Part shown: positions 53,314 through 60,934 of the stretch, in pieces | Position numbering within the stretch: the stretch's first letter is position 1 | Layout: the number at the start of each line of letters is the position of its first letter | Assembly (NCBI RefSeq): GCF_024198235.1 | Contig: NZ_JAKCFB010000004.1 | Coordinates: forward strand, 62,001-126,000 | DNA from: Myxococcus dinghuensis | Lineage (GTDB): Bacteria; Myxococcota; Myxococcia; Myxococcales; Myxococcaceae | Length of the DNA: 64,000 bases | Direction: 5' to 3' | Notes under the pieces: model-generated | What the model was told of the DNA's origin: nothing | What the model saw: only the letters and a program-made list of their open reading frames with translations | Database searches by the model: none | Position numbers and translations under genes: made by a program

Positions 53314-53823
53314 ATGACGGACACGACGCGGGGTGGTTTCACGTTCTTCTGGCGGGAGCAGTCGCCGTTCTCGCAATGGCACCGCTGCCACTTCGTGGTG
53401 GAGGGCGTCGCGTACTGCTGCATGGAGCAGTACATGATGGCGGGCAAGGCGCGGCTGTTCGGTGACGCGGAGGTGCTGGCCAGCATCCTCCAGGCCACCG
53501 CGCCCAAGACGCACAAGGCGCTGGGCCGCAAGGTGCGCGGCTTCACCGACCCCGTGTGGACGCGGGAGCGCGAGCGCATCGTCTACGAGGGCAACCGCGC
53601 CAAGTTCACGCAGAACGCGTCGCTCCTGGAGACGCTGCTCGCCACGCGAGGGACGCAGTTGGTGGAGGCCAGTCCCACCGACCGCATCTGGGGCGTGGGG
53701 TTGTCCGCGGAGGACCCTCGCATCGACGACCCGTCGAGGTGGCGGGGCCAGAACCTGCTCGGCAAGGTGCTGACGCGGCTGCGCGACGACCTCATCATCG
53801 AGGAGGGCGTCAGCTCCGCGTAG
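53314..53823 (+). CDS. NADAR-family protein (YbiA/RibX-like)
   Basis: 169 residues. The family pattern is clear: FWREQSPFSQWHRCHF, YCCMEQYMMAGKARLF, NRAKFTQN, and RIWGVGLSAEDPRI, where the Glu and Trp are conserved residues. The known YbiA/RibX group cleaves phosphorylated riboflavin intermediates, and related NADAR proteins remove ADP-ribose from guanine bases. Which applies here cannot be told by eye. The start is the ATG at 53314, since the upstream part is short and unlike the family. The stop abuts that of the convergent HEAT-like gene. Confidence 0.93.
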   Translation: MTDTTRGGFTFFWREQSPFSQWHRCHFVVEGVAYCCMEQYMMAGKARLFGDAEVLASILQATAPKTHKALGRKVRGFTDPVWTRERERIVYEGNRAKFTQNASLLETLLATRGTQLVEASPTDRIWGVGLSAEDPRIDDPSRWRGQNLLGKVLTRLRDDLIIEEGVSSA

Positions 53824-54549
53824 CTAGCGCGCCAGCCGTTTCCAGGCACTCAAGCGCCTGTCCAGCGCGGTGAGGGCCCACAGGTCCGTGGCGTTGTCCG
53901 GGTGGACGGTGGCCAGGGCGCGGTGGAGCGCGTCTCGCGCCCGCGTCTCCCCCCACTCGGACAACACCCGCAGCGCCATCAGCGACGACTTGCGCTCGAG
54001 CAACCCCAGCAGCGCGTCCACCACGCGCGGGCTGCGCTCCTCCGCCAGCCGCTGGACGGCCTCGTGCCGCTCCTCCGGCGTCGAGTCCGAGGACGCGAGG
54101 ACCTGGGTCAGCGCCTCGAATCGCGCCGGCTCCAGCAGCGGACGCGGCCCGGCGGGCTCCCAGTGCTCCAGGGTGACGCCGGTGCGCCCGAAGGCGACAC
54201 ACTCGCGCCGCACGCCGTCGTCGCCGAACAGGCCCATCAGCCGCTCGGGGGACGGGCGCCCGCCCACCAGCATCCGCCGCCCGCGCTCGGACAGCTCCGG
54301 TGACGCCCCCAGCAGGTGGACGCGCAGCACCGTGGCCTCGGCGGTGGCGAGCTGCTCGGGCGGGACGCGCTCCCACTTGAGGAACACCTCGGCCATGCCC
54401 CGCGCCTGGACGTACCAGCGGTACTCCAGCCACACCGCGCTGGGACGCGAGGCGAAGCGCGCGTCCTCGGCTTCGCGCAACCGGGGCGCGCCCTCCTCCA
54501 CGCCGCCGAAGCAGTCCTCCAGCAGCGCCTGTGCCTCGTGGAGCTTCAC
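53824..54549 (-). CDS. HEAT-like protein of unknown function
   Basis: 241 residues. The N-terminal ~130 residues have no recognised fold. The C-terminal part has helical repeats (RFEALTQVLASSDSTPEERHEAVQRLAEER, then PRVVDALLGLLERKSSLMALRVLSEWGETRARDALHRAL), as in HEAT/PBS-lyase-like proteins. The first ATG (MKLHEAQALLEDCFGGV) looks right, and the upstream lipoprotein gene ends 13 bp away, which suggests an operon. The family is unknown. Confidence 0.75.
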   Translation of the reverse strand: MKLHEAQALLEDCFGGVEEGAPRLREAEDARFASRPSAVWLEYRWYVQARGMAEVFLKWERVPPEQLATAEATVLRVHLLGASPELSERGRRMLVGGRPSPERLMGLFGDDGVRRECVAFGRTGVTLEHWEPAGPRPLLEPARFEALTQVLASSDSTPEERHEAVQRLAEERSPRVVDALLGLLERKSSLMALRVLSEWGETRARDALHRALATVHPDNATDLWALTALDRRLSAWKRLAR

Positions 54550-54562
54550 GTGCCTCCGGGGT

Positions 54563-55099
54563 TCAGAAGTCGTACTGCACGGGGATGGAGAGGCCCGGCA
54601 ACGACAGCACCGCCTGGCCCCCCGTCTTCCCCGTGAGCGCGGTCAGGCGCTCGGAGACGGGCGAGAGGTCGAAGCCCAGCTCCGCGAACTTCATCGCCTT
54701 GCACCGGTCGCCGTTGGCGTCGTGGATGAGCACCAGGTTCGCCACGGGCGTGCCGTTCGCGCCCTTCTGGAACTGACCGTCCCATCCCAACGTATACGTG
54801 TGCTCGGCGCAGCCGCCGCCGTGCGAGACGTTCAACGCCAGCACGTTGCCCTGGACCTTCGCGCCCTCGATGTTGATGGCGTCCTTGGGCTGGGGGTTCG
54901 GCATCACCACCAGGGGCAGCACCTCGGAGGGCTTCGCCGCCTCCTCCTCCGGGGGCCCCGAGGGAATCGGCTTCACGTCACCGCCCGATGGGCTCTCCGC
55001 CGCCACGTCGGGCTCCACGGGCTCCTGCTTCGCCTTGTCGTGCGCGCAGCCGACGATGAGACCGCCCAGCACCAGACCGTTCCAGATGAGCTTCCGCAT
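54563..55099 (-). CDS. Lipoprotein with NigD-like C-terminal region
   Basis: 178 residues. An earlier ATG at 55105 has ggagg directly against it, leaving no spacing; the ATG at 55099 has the same ggagg six bases away, so 55099 was chosen. The signal ends in VGCA (about residue 18). A Glu/Pro-rich linker follows, then a beta-rich domain with NVSHGGGCAEHTYTL and DRCKAM. The Gly-Gly-Cys-x-x-His pattern reminds me of NigD-like surface lipoproteins, but this is weak. The gene is next to the HEAT-like gene and the GT4 gene. Confidence 0.7.
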   Translation of the reverse strand: MRKLIWNGLVLGGLIVGCAHDKAKQEPVEPDVAAESPSGGDVKPIPSGPPEEEAAKPSEVLPLVVMPNPQPKDAINIEGAKVQGNVLALNVSHGGGCAEHTYTLGWDGQFQKGANGTPVANLVLIHDANGDRCKAMKFAELGFDLSPVSERLTALTGKTGGQAVLSLPGLSIPVQYDF

Positions 55100-55170
55100 C
55101 CGCATCCTCCAGGGCAGCGCCAGGCGCTTCGCGGACGGGCCCATCCCGCCCACGGCGCCAGGCTCCGCGG

Positions 55171-56274
55171 TCAGCGTCGGAGCGCCGCCTCGTAGATCGC
55201 CAGTGTTCCTTCCGCGGTCCGTTCCCAGGTGAACGCGCCGGCCCGCGCGCGGCCCTTCGCTGACAGCGCGCGCCGCTCCTCCGGCGAGCGCATCAACCGG
55301 TCCAACGTCGCCGCCAGCCCCTCCGCGTCGTCCGGCCGCACCGCGGGCGCGGCATCGCCACAGACCTCCGGCAGCGAGCCCGCCGTCGACACGACCGCGG
55401 GAGTCCCCAGCCGCATGGCCTCCAACGGCGGCAGACCGAAGCCCTCGTAGCGCGAGGGGAACACGAACACGGACGCGCGGCGCATCAGCTCGTAGAACAC
55501 GGGCTCCGCCTGGTAGCCGAGGGGGCGGATGTCATGCCCCTCCGCGCGCAGCCGCGCGATGCGCGACTCCACGCGCCCGGAGCCGAACCAGCTCTGCCCC
55601 GCGAGCACCAGCGGCACGGAGCGACCGCGCGCGCGGAGCCGCTCCACCGCGTCCAGCACCAGGTCCACGTTCTTGCGCACGTCGAGCGAGCCCGCGTAGA
55701 GGACGTACTCCTTCGGCAGCGCCAGCGAGCGCAGGAAGTCCTCGCTCGTCGCGTCGAGCACCGGCGCGTGGACGTGGTCCACGCCGATGGGCACCACCTC
55801 CGCGCGGGACTCCGCTTCCGGGAAGCGCGCCAGCAGGTCCTGTCGCGTGCGCTCGCTGATGCACACCACCCGGTCCGCCAGCAGCAGGCTGCGCGACAGC
55901 CAGAGCCGGAACTGCCAGCGGAACTTCGCGGACACCGTCTCCGGCATCAGCAGCGGGATGAGGTCCAGCACCGTGAGCACGTAGGCCGTGCCGGGGATGC
56001 GCGTCAGCGGGAGGTTGAAGTTCCCGAGCGCGTGGTACAGCGGCGGGCGGGTGCGTTGGAGCAGCGCGGGCAACCGGGCGAGCGTCCAGGAGGTGCGCCC
56101 GCTGTCACCGCGCGGATGGTCGCCGCTCGAGCGGGCCCCGAACTTCTCCAGGCGCACGCCGCGCGCCTCGAGGGCGCCGGCCAGACAGCGGGTATAGAGG
56201 CCGATGCCGGTGGTCGGCTCGTCCCAGAGTGTCGCGTCGAAAGCGATGGGGCCGGTGGACACGGTGCGCCTCAT
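55171..56274 (-). CDS. Glycosyltransferase family 4
   Basis: 367 residues with the GT-B fold. The N-terminal half contains DATLWDEPTTGIGLYTR and YHALGNFNLPL, and the C-terminal half has the donor-site motif PSRYEGFGLPPLEAM (E-x7-E type) and GTPAVVSTAGSLPEVCGDAA. It transfers a sugar, probably from a nucleotide donor such as GDP-rhamnose or GDP-mannose, to a surface glycan. It is divergent from the bidomain glycosyltransferase at 56305 with only a 30-bp gap. Confidence 0.92.
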   Translation of the reverse strand: MRRTVSTGPIAFDATLWDEPTTGIGLYTRCLAGALEARGVRLEKFGARSSGDHPRGDSGRTSWTLARLPALLQRTRPPLYHALGNFNLPLTRIPGTAYVLTVLDLIPLLMPETVSAKFRWQFRLWLSRSLLLADRVVCISERTRQDLLARFPEAESRAEVVPIGVDHVHAPVLDATSEDFLRSLALPKEYVLYAGSLDVRKNVDLVLDAVERLRARGRSVPLVLAGQSWFGSGRVESRIARLRAEGHDIRPLGYQAEPVFYELMRRASVFVFPSRYEGFGLPPLEAMRLGTPAVVSTAGSLPEVCGDAAPAVRPDDAEGLAATLDRLMRSPEERRALSAKGRARAGAFTWERTAEGTLAIYEAALRR

Positions 56275-56304
56275 AGCACGGCCGTGTGATAGGCAGGGCC
56301 GCGC

Positions 56305-58542
56305 ATGGCGATCCACCAGTTGATAGCGAGCTTCGTCCCCGGAGACGCCACCGGGCAGGCCGCGCTGCACCTCCAGCTCCTCCTGCGCCGCATGGGCCAC
56401 TGGGGCGGGCTGTACGCCGACGAGGTGGGCCCGGGACTGGAGGGCCTGGCCAGCCCCGCCGCGACCCTCCAGCCGGAGCCGGGAGACCTGGTGCTGTACC
56501 ACCATGGCATCGCCTCGCCCCTGAGCAGCCGGCTGATGCACCTGCCCTGCCGGCGCGGACTCGTGTTCCACAACATCAGCCCCGCGCGCTTCTACCAGGG
56601 CCTGCCACTGGAGGACGCGCTGGTGGCCGGGCGCGCGCAGTTGGCGGCGATGGCGCCCTTCGTGGACGTGGCCATCGGAGTGTCGGACTACAACGCCGCG
56701 GAGCTGCGCGTGGCGGGCTACCGCAACGTGCATACGGTGCCGCTGCTCATCGAGCCCGAGCGCTTCGGCGGGGACCGCGCGGACGCGAAGCTGCTGCGGC
56801 GCTTGGAGGGCCCTGGCCCGGTCCTGCTCGGCGTGAGCCGGGTGATGCCACACAAGCGCTTCGAGGACCTCCTCGCGTTGCACCGTGAACTGCTGCGGCT
56901 GCGTCCCCAGGCCCGGTTGTTGATGGTGGGCGGCTACGAACCGGGGAGCCGCTACTTCCGCTCACTCCAGCGCGAAGCGAAGGGGCTGGGGGGCGTGAAC
57001 TTCCTCGGCCGACTGAACCATGCGCAGTTGGTGGCGGCGTACCGCTCCGCGTCCGTCTTCGTCTCGATGAGCGAGCACGAGGGCTTCGGCGTCCCGCTCA
57101 TCGAGGCCATGGCGGCGGACGTCCCGGTGATGGCGTACGCGGCGGCGGCGGTCCCCGAGACGTTGGGTGGGGCGGGCGTCGCGTTCGACCAGAAGCGCTT
57201 CGCCTTCCTCGCGGAGCTGGCGGTGGACCTGAGCGAGGACCTGTCGCTGCGCGAGCCCGTCCTCGAGGGGCAGCGCCGGCGGCTCGCGCACTTCTCCGCG
57301 GCGTCGGTGCAGCAGGCGCTGGAGCGCGCGCTGGAGGACACGCCCGCGCCGCGTCCGCGCCATCCCCCGCGTCCCCCCAAGCGCCCCCGGGTCGCGGTGG
57401 TGGTGCAGCGCTACGGCGAGGTGACGGGAGGCGCGGAGATGCTGGCCGCGCAGGTCGCCGAGCACCTGACGCCGCATTGGGACATCACGGTGGTGACGAC
57501 CTGCGCGAAGAACCACCTGTCCTGGGAGAACGTCTTCCCCGCGGGACCGGACACGGTGCGCGGCGTGGACGTGCTGCGCTTCCCGGTGACGCGCTCGCGC
57601 AACATCCGTGGCTTCAACGGCCTGTCGCGACAGCTCTTCGACCGGAGCAACGAGCGGCTCCGCGAGGAGCAGTGGATCGCCGAGCAGGGCCCGCTGTCCC
57701 CGGGACTCCTGCGCCACCTGGCCACCACGCGCGACGTCTACGACGGGTACCTGTTCTTCACGTACCTCTACGCGCCCACGGTGTGGGGACTGCCCCTGGT
57801 GGCGGACCGGGCGCTGCTGGTCCCCACCACGCACGACGAAGCCCCCATCCGGTTCGACGCGTATCGCGACGTGTTCGAGCGCCCGCGCGCGCTCCTGTGC
57901 CTCACGCCGGAGGAGCTGACCATCATCGAGAAGTACTTCCCGAACCATGCGCGCACGCGCGTGGTGGGCGTGGGCGTGGACCGGCCCGCGGCGGATGGCA
58001 CGCGATTCAAGGAGAAGCACGGCCTGCACCGGCCCTACCTGCTCTACGTGGGGCGCCAGGAGCCGGGCAAGGGCGTGCCGGAGCTGCTCCAGCACCATCA
58101 GGCCCTGAAGCAGCGCTTCGCGGACGCGCCGGACCTGGTGCTCGCGGGTGATGCCCACATGGACCTGTCGGGAGAAGGTGTGCGCTACATGGGCCGCATC
58201 CCCGAGCAGGACAAGCACGACGCGCTGGCGGGGGCCCTCGCGGTGGTGGTGCCCTCGCGCTACGAGAGCCTCTCGTTGCTGACGTTGGAGGCGTTCGCGC
58301 AGGCGACGCCGGTGCTCGTGAACGGGCGCTCGGACGTGCTGGTGGGTCAGGTGTCGCGCAGCGGCGCGGGTCGGGCGTACACGGACCTGGACTCGTTCAT
58401 CACCGGGCTGCGCGAGGTGGGCGAGCACCGCGACTCGCTGGGCAAGCAGGGGCTGGCCTACGTGAAGAAGCAGGGCTGGCCACAGGTGGTGGCGACGTAC
58501 AAGGAAGAGCTGGAACGCATCCTCGAGGAGAAGCGTCGATGA
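56305..58542 (+). CDS. Bidomain glycosyltransferase (two GT4 units)
   Basis: 745 residues. The first unit, about residues 1-350, has MSEHEGFGVPLIEAM and TLGGAGVAF. The second unit, about 365-745, begins RVAVVVQRYGEVTGGAEMLAAQVAEHL and has PSRYESLSLLTLEAF. Both are GT-B, with a short Pro/Arg linker between them. Each could add a separate sugar of the same chain. The ATG at 56305 is 30 bp from the start of the divergent GT4 gene. The end overlaps the next gene by four bases (ATGA). Confidence 0.92.
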   Translation: MAIHQLIASFVPGDATGQAALHLQLLLRRMGHWGGLYADEVGPGLEGLASPAATLQPEPGDLVLYHHGIASPLSSRLMHLPCRRGLVFHNISPARFYQGLPLEDALVAGRAQLAAMAPFVDVAIGVSDYNAAELRVAGYRNVHTVPLLIEPERFGGDRADAKLLRRLEGPGPVLLGVSRVMPHKRFEDLLALHRELLRLRPQARLLMVGGYEPGSRYFRSLQREAKGLGGVNFLGRLNHAQLVAAYRSASVFVSMSEHEGFGVPLIEAMAADVPVMAYAAAAVPETLGGAGVAFDQKRFAFLAELAVDLSEDLSLREPVLEGQRRRLAHFSAASVQQALERALEDTPAPRPRHPPRPPKRPRVAVVVQRYGEVTGGAEMLAAQVAEHLTPHWDITVVTTCAKNHLSWENVFPAGPDTVRGVDVLRFPVTRSRNIRGFNGLSRQLFDRSNERLREEQWIAEQGPLSPGLLRHLATTRDVYDGYLFFTYLYAPTVWGLPLVADRALLVPTTHDEAPIRFDAYRDVFERPRALLCLTPEELTIIEKYFPNHARTRVVGVGVDRPAADGTRFKEKHGLHRPYLLYVGRQEPGKGVPELLQHHQALKQRFADAPDLVLAGDAHMDLSGEGVRYMGRIPEQDKHDALAGALAVVVPSRYESLSLLTLEAFAQATPVLVNGRSDVLVGQVSRSGAGRAYTDLDSFITGLREVGEHRDSLGKQGLAYVKKQGWPQVVATYKEELERILEEKRR

Positions 58543-59513
58543 AGCTGCTGGGACGGGACATTCCGGCGCGGGAGCTGATCGCCCGCATCGAGGAGCGCCT
58601 GCGCACGCGCGGCCTCCCCACCTCGGAGCCAGTGGAGATCCCCGCAGAGGGCGTGGAGCCCCGCGTGGAGCCACTGACGTTCAACCTGCACGCGCTCGAG
58701 GAGCACTCGGACGCCACGCGCGCGCTGCCGCTGCACACCCATCGGGGTGGCGTGGGGCAGCTCGTCGTGGTGGCCAAGTGGGCCTTCCGCAAGACGTGCC
58801 AGGTGTTCATCAACGAGGCGCTCGGTCGACAGCGCGTCTTCAACGGGCACGTGCGCGACTCCTATGCGCAGCTCTCCGCCGAGGTGCTCCGCCTGCGGCG
58901 CGAGGTCGAGCAACTCCGCGCACGGCAGTCCGCCCCCGCTCTCGTGGAGGAGCCACGGAGGCAGCAGACGCCGACCACGCGACAGGAGCTCGTCATCTCT
59001 CGGGCGGCCACCGCTCCCGCGTCCGCCACCGATGGTGACCTGGTCCTCCCCAAGCCCCGGACCACCACCGCGAAGAAGGAGAACGCGCAGGCACATCCGG
59101 AACCCGCCCAGCGTCCCGAGCCCTCCTCGACCAGGCTCGAGCGCAAGGACGCCTCGGTGCCCCAGCCTCCGACTCAGGATGCGCCAACGAGCGCCAAGAG
59201 CCCCTCGACGAGCAGCAAGGGTTCACCCCTCCGCGGGGCGGGCGCACGGAACGCTCGAACCCCGGGCAAGGCCAAGCCGCGCCCTGTGGCCGGGAACAAA
59301 GGCACGCCCCCGACCGATGTGGCCGCGAACGCCGCATCCTCGAATGCCCCGCAGCCGACTTCGGCCAGCGCGGCGAATCGAGAGCCCCACGGCGCCGGCA
59401 AGGCCACGGGCCGCGCCGGGAAGATGAACCGCCCCCCTCACGGTGGCGGGAAGCCCACGGGCCACGCTGGGAGCAGAAGCGGCAAGGCCTCCCGGCGTCC
59501 CCGTCGGCGTTGA
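58539..59513 (+). CDS. Glycan-cluster protein with coiled-coil N-terminus and low-complexity tail
   Basis: 324 residues. The N-terminal ~130 residues are ordered (LLGRDIPARELIARIEERLRTRG, then FNGHVRDSYAQLSAEVLRLRREVEQLRAR, a coiled coil). The FN-x-HVRD...LR pattern is often seen at the start of proteins in polysaccharide gene clusters. The other ~190 residues are Pro/Ala/Lys/Ser/Thr/Gly-rich and unordered, with repeats of the type NREPHGAGKATGR, MNRPPHGGGKPTGHAG. The gene overlaps the bidomain glycosyltransferase gene and is translated with it. The 3' end runs into a decayed repeat outside the gene. Confidence 0.75.
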   Translation: MKLLGRDIPARELIARIEERLRTRGLPTSEPVEIPAEGVEPRVEPLTFNLHALEEHSDATRALPLHTHRGGVGQLVVVAKWAFRKTCQVFINEALGRQRVFNGHVRDSYAQLSAEVLRLRREVEQLRARQSAPALVEEPRRQQTPTTRQELVISRAATAPASATDGDLVLPKPRTTTAKKENAQAHPEPAQRPEPSSTRLERKDASVPQPPTQDAPTSAKSPSTSSKGSPLRGAGARNARTPGKAKPRPVAGNKGTPPTDVAANAASSNAPQPTSASAANREPHGAGKATGRAGKMNRPPHGGGKPTGHAGSRSGKASRRPRRR

Positions 59514-59760
59514 GGCATCGAGGGGGGCGCTGGACGGAGACGCACCACGCTCCAGCGCGACGAATCGAGCGACCCACGGCGTCGGCAAGCCCGCGAGCCG
59601 CACCGTGCAGATGAACCGCCCCTCATGGCGCGGGCAAGCTCACGGGCCGCGACAGGAGCAGGTGCGGCAAGGCCTCCCAGCGCCCCCGAGGCATCGTGGG
59701 AGGCGCTGGGCCGAAACGCACCGAGCCCTGACGCCCTCCCTTCGAAGCGCGAGGTTGCGA
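59374..59760. repeat. Decaying ~187-bp tandem repeat spanning and following the 3' end of the gene
   Basis: cgaatcgag appears at 59374 and again at 59561, followed in both copies by matching stretches: ccacggcg.cggcaag.cc..g.gccgc, .agatgaaccgccccc, ggcaaggcctccc.gcg.ccc and aggcatcg. The offset drifts from 187 to 176 bp through small deletions. A third copy begins near 59717 (acgcacc.....ctc) and fades. The second copy is out of frame and lies after the stop codon. It looks like an old in-gene repeat array, now partly non-coding. Confidence 0.7.
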
Positions 59761-59841
59761 CGGAGCCGGCCCCGAGGAAACAGCGGGGCCGCTCCCCCGG
59801 CGCGCCGTCCCGAGGACATCGTTTGACGGCCTCCACCCACC

Positions 59842-60651
59842 GTGCTCAAACCGAGGGGAGTGGAATCTCCGTCCGTCACCGTCGTCATCCCCGCGTACAA
59901 CGAAGGCCAGCGGCTGCCTCGTTTCGTGGAGCGCCTCACCCAGGTCGGCCTGAAGCAGCCCGCGCCGCCGGTGGAGTTCCTCGTCGTGGATGACGGCAGT
60001 GCCCCCGAGCACGCGGCGGCCCAGCGCGCCTGCGTCGAGGCCGCCGGGACGCGGTTCACCGAAGCCGGTTCTCCCCACCGCTTCACGTACGTCGCCGCGC
60101 CCCGCAACGGCGGCAAGGGCTCCGCCATCCGCCTGGGCTGGAGCCAGGCCACCCCAGAGTCCGAGTGGCTCGCCTTCCTCGACGCGGACGGCGCCATCAA
60201 CGCGGAGGAGCTGTTCCGGCTCGTGCGGATGACCACGTCACCGGAGACGGGCGACGTCGACGTGCTGGCGGGCTCGCGCATCCTCATGGCCGGCCGCCGC
60301 GTGGTGCGAAGCCTGGCCCGCCACCTCCAAGGGCGCATCTTCGCCACGCTGACGGACCTGACGTTCGACCTGAGGTTCTACGACACACAGTGCGGCGTGA
60401 AGCTCGTCCGGGCCTCCGCGCTGCGTCCGCTGCTGGGCGTCCTGAGCGAGCAGCGCTGGCTGCTCGACGTGGAGCTGTTGGCCCTGCTCAAGCGCCAGGG
60501 CGCCCGCTGCATCGAGGTCCCCATCGACTGGGAGGACTTCGGCGGGTCGAAGGTCATCCCCGGCCTGGACGCCGCCCGCATGTTCTGGGGGCTCCTCCAA
60601 CTGCGTCGCCGGCTGGACCGCCTGCCCCTGCCCCCGGGCCCCTCCCACTGA
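59842..60651 (+). CDS. Family 2 glycosyltransferase (dolichol-phosphate glycosyltransferase-like)
   Basis: 269 residues from a GTG. The GT-A fold has VTVVIPAYNEGQRLP, VVDDGS and FLDADGA (DxD), plus GGKGSAIRLG, a pattern typical of the polyprenyl-phosphate glucosyl/mannosyltransferase group (ALG5/DPM1-like). No C-terminal TM anchor is seen. It would put a hexose on a lipid carrier to feed membrane glycosyltransferases. It is 330 bp after the coiled-coil protein gene and in the same direction. Confidence 0.92.
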   Translation: MLKPRGVESPSVTVVIPAYNEGQRLPRFVERLTQVGLKQPAPPVEFLVVDDGSAPEHAAAQRACVEAAGTRFTEAGSPHRFTYVAAPRNGGKGSAIRLGWSQATPESEWLAFLDADGAINAEELFRLVRMTTSPETGDVDVLAGSRILMAGRRVVRSLARHLQGRIFATLTDLTFDLRFYDTQCGVKLVRASALRPLLGVLSEQRWLLDVELLALLKRQGARCIEVPIDWEDFGGSKVIPGLDAARMFWGLLQLRRRLDRLPLPPGPSH

Positions 60652-60676
60652 GGGGACCCACCTCCCCCCACGCCCC

Positions 60677-60693
60677 ACCCGGGTCGCCCGGGT
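60677..60693 (+). terminator. Hairpin after the GT2 gene
   Basis: ACCCGGG-TCG-CCCGGGT is a perfect 7-bp stem with a three-base loop, 26 bp after the GT2 stop. A T-tract is absent. The next ~240 bp show no gene before the oxidoreductase start. Confidence 0.45.
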
Positions 60694-60934
60694 CCCTCTC
60701 GGGGAAGCAAGCCCATCCCGACCGGGAGCCCCCTGACGGACCCCTGCCCCGCGGGGTGACGAGGTCGGGGCAGCCCCGAGCGTCCGCAGGCGTTACAACC
60801 GCGGTCGGACTTCTCGCTCCCGGTCGCCTGGGTTCACGCCCCGTCCAGAGGCCGCTTGCTTTCCAGACGGGGCACCGCGAAATAGGCCTCGCACGCGAGC
60901 CGTTGCTCCAGGTTCCTCCTACACCTTCTGTGAT

